Source: Muribaculaceae bacterium (GTDB taxonomy: Bacteria; Bacteroidota; Bacteroidia; Bacteroidales; Muribaculaceae). Taken from it: DNA of 64,000 bases. This document shows, one piece after another, positions 1-8,575 of the stretch (positions are counted from its first letter, which is position 1; the number at the start of each line of letters is the position of its first letter). Under the pieces are notes generated by a model. It was not told the DNA's origin. It searched no databases and saw only the letters and a list, made by a program, of their open reading frames with translations. The DNA lies in the NCBI GenBank assembly GCA_022509105.1, contig JAFLTV010000006.1, positions 1-64,000 on the forward strand, read 5' to 3'. The translations under genes were made by a program, and so were the position numbers.

Positions 1-55
1 GAACCGTAATCGTCGGAACCGGAATCCGATATTCTATCCATTGAACTATGGAGAC
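1..55 (-). tRNA. tRNA-Arg (anticodon CCG), 3' part cut off by window start
   Basis: Reverse complement GTCTCCA-TA-GTTCAATGGATAGAAT-A-TCGGA-TTCCGGT-TCCGA-...GGTTC gives acceptor 5' strand, D-arm, anticodon stem-loop (loop TTCCGGT at 18-24) and start of the T-arm. Confidence 0.9.
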
Positions 56-170
56 GTTTTATAAGGGATTTGCAAAGTTAAAGATTAATTGCGAAATTTA
101 CAAAACACTTTGACTCCGGTGGTGTGGAGTCAAGAAATAACGTCAAACACTCCGGATTTAGAAAAAAACA

Positions 171-836
171 ATGGTCAGGATAGAAGAAGGTTGGAAAAAT
201 GCCTTGGATGATGAATTCAAAAAGCCGTATTTTAAAGAGTTAACGGAAAAAGTAAGAAATGAATATAAATTATATCCGGGACATATTTTTCCTCCCGGCC
301 CAAAGATATTTAATGCTTTTGACGCCTGTCCATTCGAAGATGTGAAAGTGGTCATTATCGGTCAGGACCCCTATCATGGTAAAGGACAGGCAAACGGACT
401 CTGTTTCTCTGTGGAACCCGGTGTGAGCATGCCTCCCTCTTTAGTGAATATCTTTAAGGAGGTGAGCAGCGACACAGGTGTTCCTTTTCCTAAAGATGGC
501 GACTTAAGCCGTTGGGCGGCTCAAGGGGTTTTGCTCCTAAATTCTTCTTTGACTGTGAGAGAAGGGCAAGCGGCGTCGCATGCCGGAATAGGGTGGGAAG
601 AATTTACTGATGCAGTGGTAGATAAATTAAACCGAGAGAAAGAGAACTTAGTCTTTATTTTATGGGGTTCTCATGCAATAAAGAAAGGAGAAAAGATTGA
701 CAGGAACAAACATTTGGTGTTGACTTCTCCCCATCCTTCACCACTCTCGGCACATAGAGGCTTTTTCGGAAATCATCATTTTTCCAAAACTAACGATTAT
801 TTGCGAAGCCACGGAAAGGGAGAAATCACTTGGTGA
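171..836 (+). CDS. ung: uracil-DNA glycosylase (family 1)
   Basis: GQDPYHGKGQANGLCFSV motif and C-terminal HPSPLSAHRGF motif. Confidence 0.97.
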   Translation: MVRIEEGWKNALDDEFKKPYFKELTEKVRNEYKLYPGHIFPPGPKIFNAFDACPFEDVKVVIIGQDPYHGKGQANGLCFSVEPGVSMPPSLVNIFKEVSSDTGVPFPKDGDLSRWAAQGVLLLNSSLTVREGQAASHAGIGWEEFTDAVVDKLNREKENLVFILWGSHAIKKGEKIDRNKHLVLTSPHPSPLSAHRGFFGNHHFSKTNDYLRSHGKGEITW

Positions 837-891
837 GGCTTTTCACGAAATAATCCCCGTTGTACCACTCCATGATAAGAAATATAGAGAT

Positions 892-2112
892 ATGAGGAAC
901 TGGATAGGGATCTTGTTGGCTGGCGCCGCAGTCATGAACATGTATGGAGAGGTGACGAGCGTGCAGGTGAGGAATCTTGATGATTTTATGTCACCACCAA
1001 TCCTTCGTATGGATTCTCAAGACAGGATTGCCATTAATTTCGATATATTGGGGGATCAGCATGAATATCTGAGATACAGAATTATCCATTGTAATGCCGA
1101 CGGTCAGCCCTCCCGGCTTATGGAATCTGAGTTTGTGGGAGGATTTAACGAGGGTATGATTGATGATTATGCCTATTCTGCAAATACATATATTCATTAT
1201 GTGAATTATAACATAGAGCTCCCTAATCCGGAAATGCCAATTCTTGCCTCCGGAGATTATCTTCTTGAAGTTTATCCCGAAACAGATCCTGACGACGTGA
1301 TACTAACAGTTCCTTTCTCTGTCACGGAAAATAAAGTTTTTGTGGATGGAATTGCAACGAGCCGTACAGACAGAGGTTATAATTCTGAATACCAGCAATT
1401 GAATCTTCAGATAGACGCCACAAGCCTTGGCCGTATCAATCCTTACCAGGACCTTATTGTCACCGTCATGCAGAACAACCGGCCTGAAACCCTAAGGAGG
1501 GTTGAACATCCAATGAGGGTTGAAGGAAGCAAGGTTGATTACGAGCATATCCAGGACCTCATCTTCGAAGCAGGGAATGAATATCGAAGGTTTGAAACAG
1601 TAAGGGCTGACTATCCCGGGATGAGGGTTGATTCAGTGAAATTTATTGATGATATGTGGCATGCATGGTTAGTGCCCGATCAATCTCGAGTGGAAAGCAA
1701 TTACATATATGACAGCACGCAGCACGGGCGCTTCATGATTGATGAATATAATTCTTCCGACCCTGATCTTGCTGCAGATTATATAATGGTTCATTTCACG
1801 CTGGATGCGCCCCAACTGAGCGGGGGAGCAATTTATCTCGACGGGGATTTCACCAGCCATCGCTTTGATGATTTTAACCTGATGAGATATGACTGGCGCG
1901 ACGGTCTCTATCATGCTGAATTACCCTTGAAGCAGGGTAGCTACAATTATCAGTATGTAGTGGTGCCCGAAGGTGCTCCTTCTTCCTATCCTTCTCCAAT
2001 CGAGGGTAACAAATATGAAACCCGCAACGAATATCTCGTGCGGGTTTATCTTAGAGAGCCAGGTTCAAGAGGCGACCGGCTCGTGGGTCATGCTGTCATA
2101 AATTTCAATTGA
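892..2112 (+). CDS. DUF5103 / type IX secretion system plug-like protein
   Basis: Whole-protein resemblance to the DUF5103 family (N-terminal SPPILRMDSQDRIAINFDIL; YRYRIIHCNADG-like motif; GxYNYQYVV near the C-terminus). Confidence 0.8.
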   Translation: MRNWIGILLAGAAVMNMYGEVTSVQVRNLDDFMSPPILRMDSQDRIAINFDILGDQHEYLRYRIIHCNADGQPSRLMESEFVGGFNEGMIDDYAYSANTYIHYVNYNIELPNPEMPILASGDYLLEVYPETDPDDVILTVPFSVTENKVFVDGIATSRTDRGYNSEYQQLNLQIDATSLGRINPYQDLIVTVMQNNRPETLRRVEHPMRVEGSKVDYEHIQDLIFEAGNEYRRFETVRADYPGMRVDSVKFIDDMWHAWLVPDQSRVESNYIYDSTQHGRFMIDEYNSSDPDLAADYIMVHFTLDAPQLSGGAIYLDGDFTSHRFDDFNLMRYDWRDGLYHAELPLKQGSYNYQYVVVPEGAPSSYPSPIEGNKYETRNEYLVRVYLREPGSRGDRLVGHAVINFN

Positions 2113-3649
2113 TCATCACTTTAATCACCTTGCCATTGGCTTTTACAATATAAATGCCTTTCTGCAAATGGTTGAGGCTTAAAGTTTCGCCAAAGGATGA
2201 AACCATCATCTGTCCGGTGAGATTATAAACCGAAATAGAAGCCGGAGAGTCGCAATAAACCGTGTTGTTGGCGAAACGCACGCCGTCCTTATCGCCTGCC
2301 ACTGATTCTATTCCTGCCATATTGATGTCAAATTTTGCAGTCTGGTTTATCAGATTAAGGCTTATAGAAACATCTCCGCCTTTCCAATCGTTGATTATCC
2401 AAGCGCTCTCACTTCCATAAGAGAAGGGATAGGATGTGTTGGGATTGTCAAGAGTTACGTCATCGTCGCTTTCGGCGCCAATAATCTGAATATCTCCGTT
2501 TTCAAGAGTAGCTTCAAATGTGAATGAAAGATATTCAGATTCCGGGAATTTGAAACTTCCGGAGAATGTGTATTCATTCTGAGGATAAAGAATCATCGAG
2601 CCGTCTTCAGAATCAACGGAAGAAAGCACGGTAATCTGAGTGGGGATTACAGGCAAATTATCATCATATTCTTGAGATGACACACATTTAAATTCAGGAG
2701 ATGAACCTTTCGGCACTGTAAGATAGGCAGTATTTGCCGGTATGGTCTTAAGGTCGGATGCAGTGATAAATCCGAGAGACCCGTCGGAACATTCGCCCAA
2801 AACTCTCATAGTCTCAGGATCATATTTGATCTGATTGTTGAGATTTTTGCTATAGTAATAATCAAAGTAAGCTCCGGACAACGAATTGTTGGGAAGAGCA
2901 GTTTGCGGTGAGGTCAGGATTTCCATTTTGTTATCGCCCGCTGAAGTGCCCGCGCATTGTATAATTACAGGGCTACCTGCAGGAACAGCTCCGGAAACTT
3001 CAATTATTTCCGCCATTCCAAATCCAACTCTTCCGATATAATATGCTTTCACGTTTGAGGAAACCGGCTTATATGCAAAAGATGCAAAAACGGTGGTGTA
3101 CATATTCCCATCTACGGTTATGTCGGGAACCGGACCGTAATAATTGGTGGAATTCACATCTATGGGAACAATAAACCATTGAGCAAACTTAGCGTTAGAA
3201 ACGTTTTCCACGGTTGCCTGTCCGATTTCTTCATCAACAGCGATGTTTTTGTCGGCTATATATCGGGTGACTCCATTATATGTGCCATATACGCGGTAGA
3301 GAGTCTGACCGTTGGCTGTTCCGTTGGATTTTACACTTACCGAGTATCCGACCATGTCTTCAAGGCTTGTGCCTTGAGAAGCTATGTCGTATTTAGAACT
3401 ACCGACATTCTCAAAATATAAAACAGAGCCCGGATCCGACAGGATAAACTCCGTGTCTTTTGTCAGCAACATTGCATGAAGGTCGACCGTGGTGGCTGTT
3501 TTATCAATTTCAGCTGTGTTATCCACCAGAGAGGCCCATCTGTCTGTGGCATAATTCTTGACACGGTAGAAACCTGTGCCGTTAAGGTCTGCCAACATTG
3601 GGAAGGCTAACAAGCTGCATAATCCAATGGTAGTAAAAAATCTTTTCAT
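2105..3649 (-). CDS. secreted hypothetical protein with T9SS type A sorting tail
   Basis: N-terminal signal peptide; C-terminus SISVYNLTGQMM...LQKGIYIVKANGKVIKVMIN. Confidence 0.75.
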   Translation of the reverse strand: MKRFFTTIGLCSLLAFPMLADLNGTGFYRVKNYATDRWASLVDNTAEIDKTATTVDLHAMLLTKDTEFILSDPGSVLYFENVGSSKYDIASQGTSLEDMVGYSVSVKSNGTANGQTLYRVYGTYNGVTRYIADKNIAVDEEIGQATVENVSNAKFAQWFIVPIDVNSTNYYGPVPDITVDGNMYTTVFASFAYKPVSSNVKAYYIGRVGFGMAEIIEVSGAVPAGSPVIIQCAGTSAGDNKMEILTSPQTALPNNSLSGAYFDYYYSKNLNNQIKYDPETMRVLGECSDGSLGFITASDLKTIPANTAYLTVPKGSSPEFKCVSSQEYDDNLPVIPTQITVLSSVDSEDGSMILYPQNEYTFSGSFKFPESEYLSFTFEATLENGDIQIIGAESDDDVTLDNPNTSYPFSYGSESAWIINDWKGGDVSISLNLINQTAKFDINMAGIESVAGDKDGVRFANNTVYCDSPASISVYNLTGQMMVSSFGETLSLNHLQKGIYIVKANGKVIKVMIN

Positions 3650-3762
3650 GATAGCATAATTATAGTGTTAACTGCAAAGATACCGAAAAATTCCATTATA
3701 TAGACAATTGATTCAGGCTATAGTTTAAGTTAAGTTTGATATATTAATTAGGAATAAATGAG

Positions 3763-3802
3763 GAAGGAGGATATGTCAAAAATTTTTGGCACATCCTCCT
3801 TC
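3763..3802 (-). terminator. hairpin downstream of 3831..5411
   Basis: GAAGGAGGATGTGCCAAAAA/TTTTTGACATATCCTCCTTC: all 20 positions pair on the minus strand only, using G-U wobbles. Confidence 0.7.
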
Positions 3803-3830
3803 GATATGATAAAAAACTCTATCCGGCTAA

Positions 3831-5411
3831 TTATTTGGAGATAAGTGTTTTCTTGCCGTTGATAATGTAAATGCCGGCAGGAAGTTGAGAAAGTTCATTC
3901 TTGTCTTTAGTTGTCAAGACATTCACACCCTGCAGATTATAAACCTTATAACCGTCAGCATCAGCAACTATAGATTCAACCCCGGCATTGTCAACTCCGA
4001 AAATATAGGCTGCAGCCGCCATGCCTGCGAAAGGTCCTGACATGGAAGTGAAATGGAATTCATCAAGTGATCCGATGAAAACTGACTTATCGGAATCTGT
4101 CAATACATAACCTGCAATTCCATTGACGTTTTCTTCAACCCAATCAGCATATTCAGGATTGTTTTCTGCCCAATAATCAACAATCGGGATGATTTCTTCC
4201 GCCCCCGGAGTGATTATAAATGAGTCGGTCGGCAGGCGTGAGAATGTGGAATTGATGGGGTAGGAAGCTAAAACAGTGCCATCATTCAGAATTTGGTGCG
4301 GCTGAATCCATTCGCTTGGACTATCAACAAATGTACCGGTTTCAGTCTCCAAATCGTAGATATAAATATAATATTGAACGCCCATCACTTGATTTGCCGG
4401 ACCGCTAAGTATTGACTTTGTAGATGTTGAAGCAAACTTGGTGCCATCAGGACTGAATGTTAACTCATTCAATGGGAATGTGTAGGATTCTGCTATAACA
4501 TCATAATAGAATTTTACATAAGCATTCACATTAGCCTTGTTGGCATCATACCATTCATTATAAATCATGGCAGCTTCGTTATAGGCCTCTAACTGCTCGG
4601 GTGTAAGATAATCCACCGGGTCGGGAATAACTCCGGTTGAGGAAATTTGTTCCATGGCTAACTCATAAGCTGTGCGAGCTGCCGGGCTCATAAACTCAGT
4701 ATATTCCGGATAAGGTGGTTCATCAGCCCATGGGTTAGGCGGGAATTCAAGATGACGCGGATTAAACAAATCCTTTGTAGGAAGAGAATAATCCCAATTG
4801 CCGGATTCATCCTGGGTATAAATTATAGGATAGTCATAATCACCATAGCTGTCGTTGACCACACCAAGAATGGTCTTGCCGTCTTCGCTTATCCATATTG
4901 CTGTGGCAAATTGAGGAGTTCTTCCTGTAAAATCCTCCAAGGGATATGGCAATATTTTTGCTTCACCCACGGTGCCGTCTTCATTTATATCACAATAGAA
5001 TGGCACATAATCGAGGCCGGTTCCCGTAGTATTATTGACTGTTCCGCATAATCTTGAATCATCCGGGGCTATAGCATTTATGTTGACAAACCAAAACTTA
5101 CCTAAAGTTTCAGGCATCTGCAGTTTTCCGTTAATGTAAACCTGCGGAGTTCCTGACTCGCTTTCCCCAACCATTGAGCCATTGTTTGAAATGTAGTTGC
5201 CTAACCCATTTTTCACCTCACCTACATTTGTGATCTGGCCTGTCTCCAAATTATAAATTTTGGCAGAGAAGCTTATTCCTCCCGCATAGGCACCATTTGG
5301 AGTGATCGCATAAACTCCCCAGTCGGGAAGGATCACCGGTGATGCCGGATTTTGCGCCTGAAGAGCCATTACTGAAAGCAATGAGGCGCTTAGAATACTT
5401 AATTTTTTCAT
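3831..5411 (-). CDS. secreted hypothetical protein with T9SS C-terminal tail
   Basis: Signal peptide; C-terminus YKVYNLQGVNVLTTKDKNELSQLPAGIYIINGKKTLISK. Confidence 0.75.
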   Translation of the reverse strand: MKKLSILSASLLSVMALQAQNPASPVILPDWGVYAITPNGAYAGGISFSAKIYNLETGQITNVGEVKNGLGNYISNNGSMVGESESGTPQVYINGKLQMPETLGKFWFVNINAIAPDDSRLCGTVNNTTGTGLDYVPFYCDINEDGTVGEAKILPYPLEDFTGRTPQFATAIWISEDGKTILGVVNDSYGDYDYPIIYTQDESGNWDYSLPTKDLFNPRHLEFPPNPWADEPPYPEYTEFMSPAARTAYELAMEQISSTGVIPDPVDYLTPEQLEAYNEAAMIYNEWYDANKANVNAYVKFYYDVIAESYTFPLNELTFSPDGTKFASTSTKSILSGPANQVMGVQYYIYIYDLETETGTFVDSPSEWIQPHQILNDGTVLASYPINSTFSRLPTDSFIITPGAEEIIPIVDYWAENNPEYADWVEENVNGIAGYVLTDSDKSVFIGSLDEFHFTSMSGPFAGMAAAAYIFGVDNAGVESIVADADGYKVYNLQGVNVLTTKDKNELSQLPAGIYIINGKKTLISK

Positions 5412-5603
5412 CTTTTAATGTTGGTTTTTGTTAAGGTTAATTAAGTTAAATAATCAGGCCGGTTAAATATAATTGTGCGTTTAAAATGGTATTAGATTTG
5501 AGGCCCGATAATTTATTGTTATCATTCAATGACAAAATTAAAAAAATAAATGGAAAACCAAAAAAATTTAAACAATAATATGCAGAGAGATAAGCCTAAA
5601 AAT

Positions 5604-5647
5604 TAAGTTCGTAAATAGGCGATTTAGAGAACCTACTTACGAACTTA
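5604..5647 (-). terminator. terminator downstream of pulA
   Basis: Inverted repeat TAAGTTCGTAAGTAGG / CCTATTTACGAACTTA followed by TTTTTAGG on the minus strand. Confidence 0.7.
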
Positions 5648-5675
5648 AATTCTTTCTCCGGTTTTATCCCGGTCT

Positions 5676-7697
5676 TTATCGTGTCAGGATAAGAGCTGAA
5701 TAAGGCGCGAGAGTGATATTGCCACCTTTTGTTGACCCAAGACCCTCTTCAGGATTAATCTTGCCGTCTTGAGCCACAATCTGCCAATTTCCTTTCGGAA
5801 TCTTGACGGTCTGTGGATTTGAAGCTCCGTTGAACACTACCTTAATTTCCTCTGCAGAGTCACCGTTTGCATGATTCTTCAGAGAATAGGAGATCAGATT
5901 GGGAGTCTTTGAAGAATCAATCTTGTCAAACACAAGATTTTTGGCAATATCTTGAGCTGAAGTCATTCTGAAAGCCGGGTGGGCTTTGCGGAGAGCAACC
6001 AAGCCTTTGTAATAATCAAACTGGTCGTGATATTTATCCTTGTTGCTCCAGTCGATAGCATTGATAGAGTCGGGACTGTTGTAAGAATTGTGCACACCCT
6101 TTTTATCGCGGAAGATCTCTTCGCCTGCAAACATGAACGGAGTGCCTTGTGATGTAAACACAATTGTCTGAGCCAACTTGGCCGCTTCAAGCATATTCTC
6201 TTCCGGCTCGCCCTCCATTGAGTGGTGAAGCTTGTCGGTGAGAGAAAGGTCGTCATGACAGGAAACATAATTCACAATCATTTCCGGAGATGAAGCATAG
6301 GCAAACTTGGAATTGTTGCCTTTGCTGTAATCCACCTGAGGATGTTCGGTGGCGGCCACAATGCCAATCTTGATTGTTTCCTCGAGGCCCGGCTTGCCGG
6401 TTGCAAATCCGCGGTCGGCGGCATTGGTGTAATGTCCCTTCACGGCATCCCGGAGGTCGTCTGAAAAGACTGCGATATCAGTCATCTTGCTGACATTCTC
6501 TTTCAAAGCTCTTCTTTCCGGAGCCAGAGGAGAATCTCCTGCAGTCCATCCTTCGCCATAAACGAAAATGGAAGGATTGATTTCTTTAAGTTCCTTGGCA
6601 ACGCGGTTCATTGTTTCAGTGTCATGGATAGCCATGAGATCGAAACGGAATCCGTCGATATGGTATTCGTCGGCCCAGTATTTTACAGAGTTGACGATAT
6701 AATCCTGCATCTGCTGAAGGTCGGAAGCGGTTTCGTTTCCACATCCTGAAGCATCAGAGTAAGAGCCGTCTTCACGGTGACGGTAATAATAACCGGGAGC
6801 GGTGAGAGAGAAATTGCTGCCATCATTTTCAGCAGTGTGATTGTAAACCACGTCCATAATCACGCCGATTCCTGCGTCATGAAGCGATTTAATCATTTGT
6901 TTCATTTCGCTGACACGGGCGGCCGGATTGGCCGGATTTGTTGAATATGATCCTTCGGGAGCATTATAGTTCTGAGGATCATAGCCCCAGTTATAGACAT
7001 TCTGCTGAAGATTGGCTTCGTCTACCGAGTTATAATCATAAGAGGGGAGGATATGCACATGTGTGATTCCAAGCTCTTTAAGATGGTCAATACCGGTCTT
7101 TTGTCCGGAAGGAGTTGTTGTTCCTTCTTCAGTCAGTGCAATAAATTTACCCTTGTTTGTGATGCCCGAAGAGGGGTGCATCGACATATCGCGATGATGC
7201 ATCTCATAGACTATGACGTCTGAAAAATTATCCACCATGGGGCCGCGGTCGTTTTCCCATCCTTCAGGATTGGTGGAAGCGAAATCAATTATGGCCGCTC
7301 TTTTTCCATTGACTCCTACAGCCTTGGCCCATACTCCCGGAGTTTCATTGAGCCATTTGCCATTGTGGAGGATGCGGAAAGTGTAGAATTTGCCGTAGAG
7401 CTGCTGTGGTGAAGAGGCAGTCCAGGTACCGTTTTCCGGGTTATATTTCATAGAAAGTGAGGAAATCGGCTGGCCACCTGTGCCATGGTCATAAATATTG
7501 ACAATGGCTTCGGAGGCTTCGGGCGACCAAAGTCTGAAATGAGTTCCGGAGTTGTCTACTGTCATTTCGAGATCTTCTCCCGAATATGTGGGGAAATCTT
7601 TGAATTTAGCGTCGTAATTACTTTGAGAAAAACAATAGTTGCCTAAAGAAGAGGCCACGAAAAGAGTGGCGGTTGCCATAAGATATTTTAAGGTCAT
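5676..7697 (-). CDS. pulA: type I pullulanase, GH13, predicted exported
   Basis: Signal peptide; VIMDVVYNHTAEN, GFRFDLMAIHD, YGEGWTAG, NYVSCHDDLSL GH13/pullulanase motifs. Confidence 0.93.
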   Translation of the reverse strand: MTLKYLMATATLFVASSLGNYCFSQSNYDAKFKDFPTYSGEDLEMTVDNSGTHFRLWSPEASEAIVNIYDHGTGGQPISSLSMKYNPENGTWTASSPQQLYGKFYTFRILHNGKWLNETPGVWAKAVGVNGKRAAIIDFASTNPEGWENDRGPMVDNFSDVIVYEMHHRDMSMHPSSGITNKGKFIALTEEGTTTPSGQKTGIDHLKELGITHVHILPSYDYNSVDEANLQQNVYNWGYDPQNYNAPEGSYSTNPANPAARVSEMKQMIKSLHDAGIGVIMDVVYNHTAENDGSNFSLTAPGYYYRHREDGSYSDASGCGNETASDLQQMQDYIVNSVKYWADEYHIDGFRFDLMAIHDTETMNRVAKELKEINPSIFVYGEGWTAGDSPLAPERRALKENVSKMTDIAVFSDDLRDAVKGHYTNAADRGFATGKPGLEETIKIGIVAATEHPQVDYSKGNNSKFAYASSPEMIVNYVSCHDDLSLTDKLHHSMEGEPEENMLEAAKLAQTIVFTSQGTPFMFAGEEIFRDKKGVHNSYNSPDSINAIDWSNKDKYHDQFDYYKGLVALRKAHPAFRMTSAQDIAKNLVFDKIDSSKTPNLISYSLKNHANGDSAEEIKVVFNGASNPQTVKIPKGNWQIVAQDGKINPEEGLGSTKGGNITLAPYSALILTR

Positions 7698-7882
7698 TAT
7701 AATAGTGTTAAAATTTTCATGATATTATGGAACAAATCCAATTCCAACAAATGCAAAAATAATTAAAATAACTGAAAAAATATCATATAAAGAATCGTGC
7801 CCAATGAATGATTCTATAAGAGAATCGGGCCATTTTGGGTGAGTTTCAGGAATAAAAGTGAAAGATTAAAAAAGGTAAAAAA

Positions 7883-7915
7883 TTTGGAAAAGGCTGATTT
7901 TATCAGTAATTTTGC
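7883..7915 (+). promoter_or_regulatory. Bacteroidetes-type promoter for the thioredoxin-like gene
   Basis: TTTG (-33) and TAATTTTGC (-7) with about 23-nt start-to-start spacing. Confidence 0.65.
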
Positions 7916-8073
7916 ACAAAAATATGTTTTACAGCATATTTTTATAGCATAAATATAAAGCATAAATGTCCTACGCCGGAGGGCGCACAGACATGACAGA
8001 GAGTTAGTCAACGCTTCTTGAAAATCCCGGATTTATGGGATAAAGAAGCCAAGTTTAACGAAATCTGATTATT

Positions 8074-8502
8074 GTGAAATTTAAAGGATTTATTTTAGCA
8101 GGAATATTGACTGCATTTTTGTCTTCTTATATTTCAACAGACAATAAACTTCAAGAAGGCAGCACGGCTCCGACAATTGAGAGAATAAGCGGAGAAAAAA
8201 TTGAGATGAAAGACGGGAAAGAGAAGCTGATAAGTTTCTGGAGTCCCAAAGATGCTGAATCAAGAATATCGAATAGAAAATTCAGCGATTTATACAAAGA
8301 AAGTGACGTAGAGTTTATCACAATTTGTATAGACAGTGATGAATCTTTGGCGCGAGAAGTGTTGAAATGTGACGGCATAGCGTCGCAACAGCAGATTGCT
8401 TATAGCGAAGTGTCGGAGAGAGTTTTCAAAGATTATGGCGTTTCGGAAAATCCCGGAGCATTCTTGATTAACGGTGAAGGAAAAATAAAAAGAATAATGT
8501 GA
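8074..8502 (+). CDS. thioredoxin-like/redoxin-fold protein lacking a CxxC motif
   Basis: TlpA-like layout (EGSTAPTIERISGEKIEMKDGKEKLISFWSPKDAESR...GAFLINGEGKIKRI); GTG start; SPKDAE stands where WCxxC is expected. Confidence 0.7.
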   Translation: MKFKGFILAGILTAFLSSYISTDNKLQEGSTAPTIERISGEKIEMKDGKEKLISFWSPKDAESRISNRKFSDLYKESDVEFITICIDSDESLAREVLKCDGIASQQQIAYSEVSERVFKDYGVSENPGAFLINGEGKIKRIM

Positions 8503-8508
8503 TAACAA

Positions 8509-8560
8509 CAAATAAAAATCGGAGGGCCGGGATTGGATTCCGGCCCTCCGATTTTATTTG
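8509..8560. terminator. bidirectional terminator between the thioredoxin-like gene and clpB
   Basis: CAAATAAAAATCGGAGGGCCGG...CCGGCCCTCCGATTTTATTTG, GC core flanked by A and T tracts. Confidence 0.85.
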
Positions 8561-8575
8561 TTTTCAAGGAAATGT

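Noticed and set aside
7814-8011. 65-aa minus-strand ORF in the leader region
   Set aside because: Overlaps the promoter and leader of a plus-strand gene. Composition is typical of translated AT-rich noncoding DNA.
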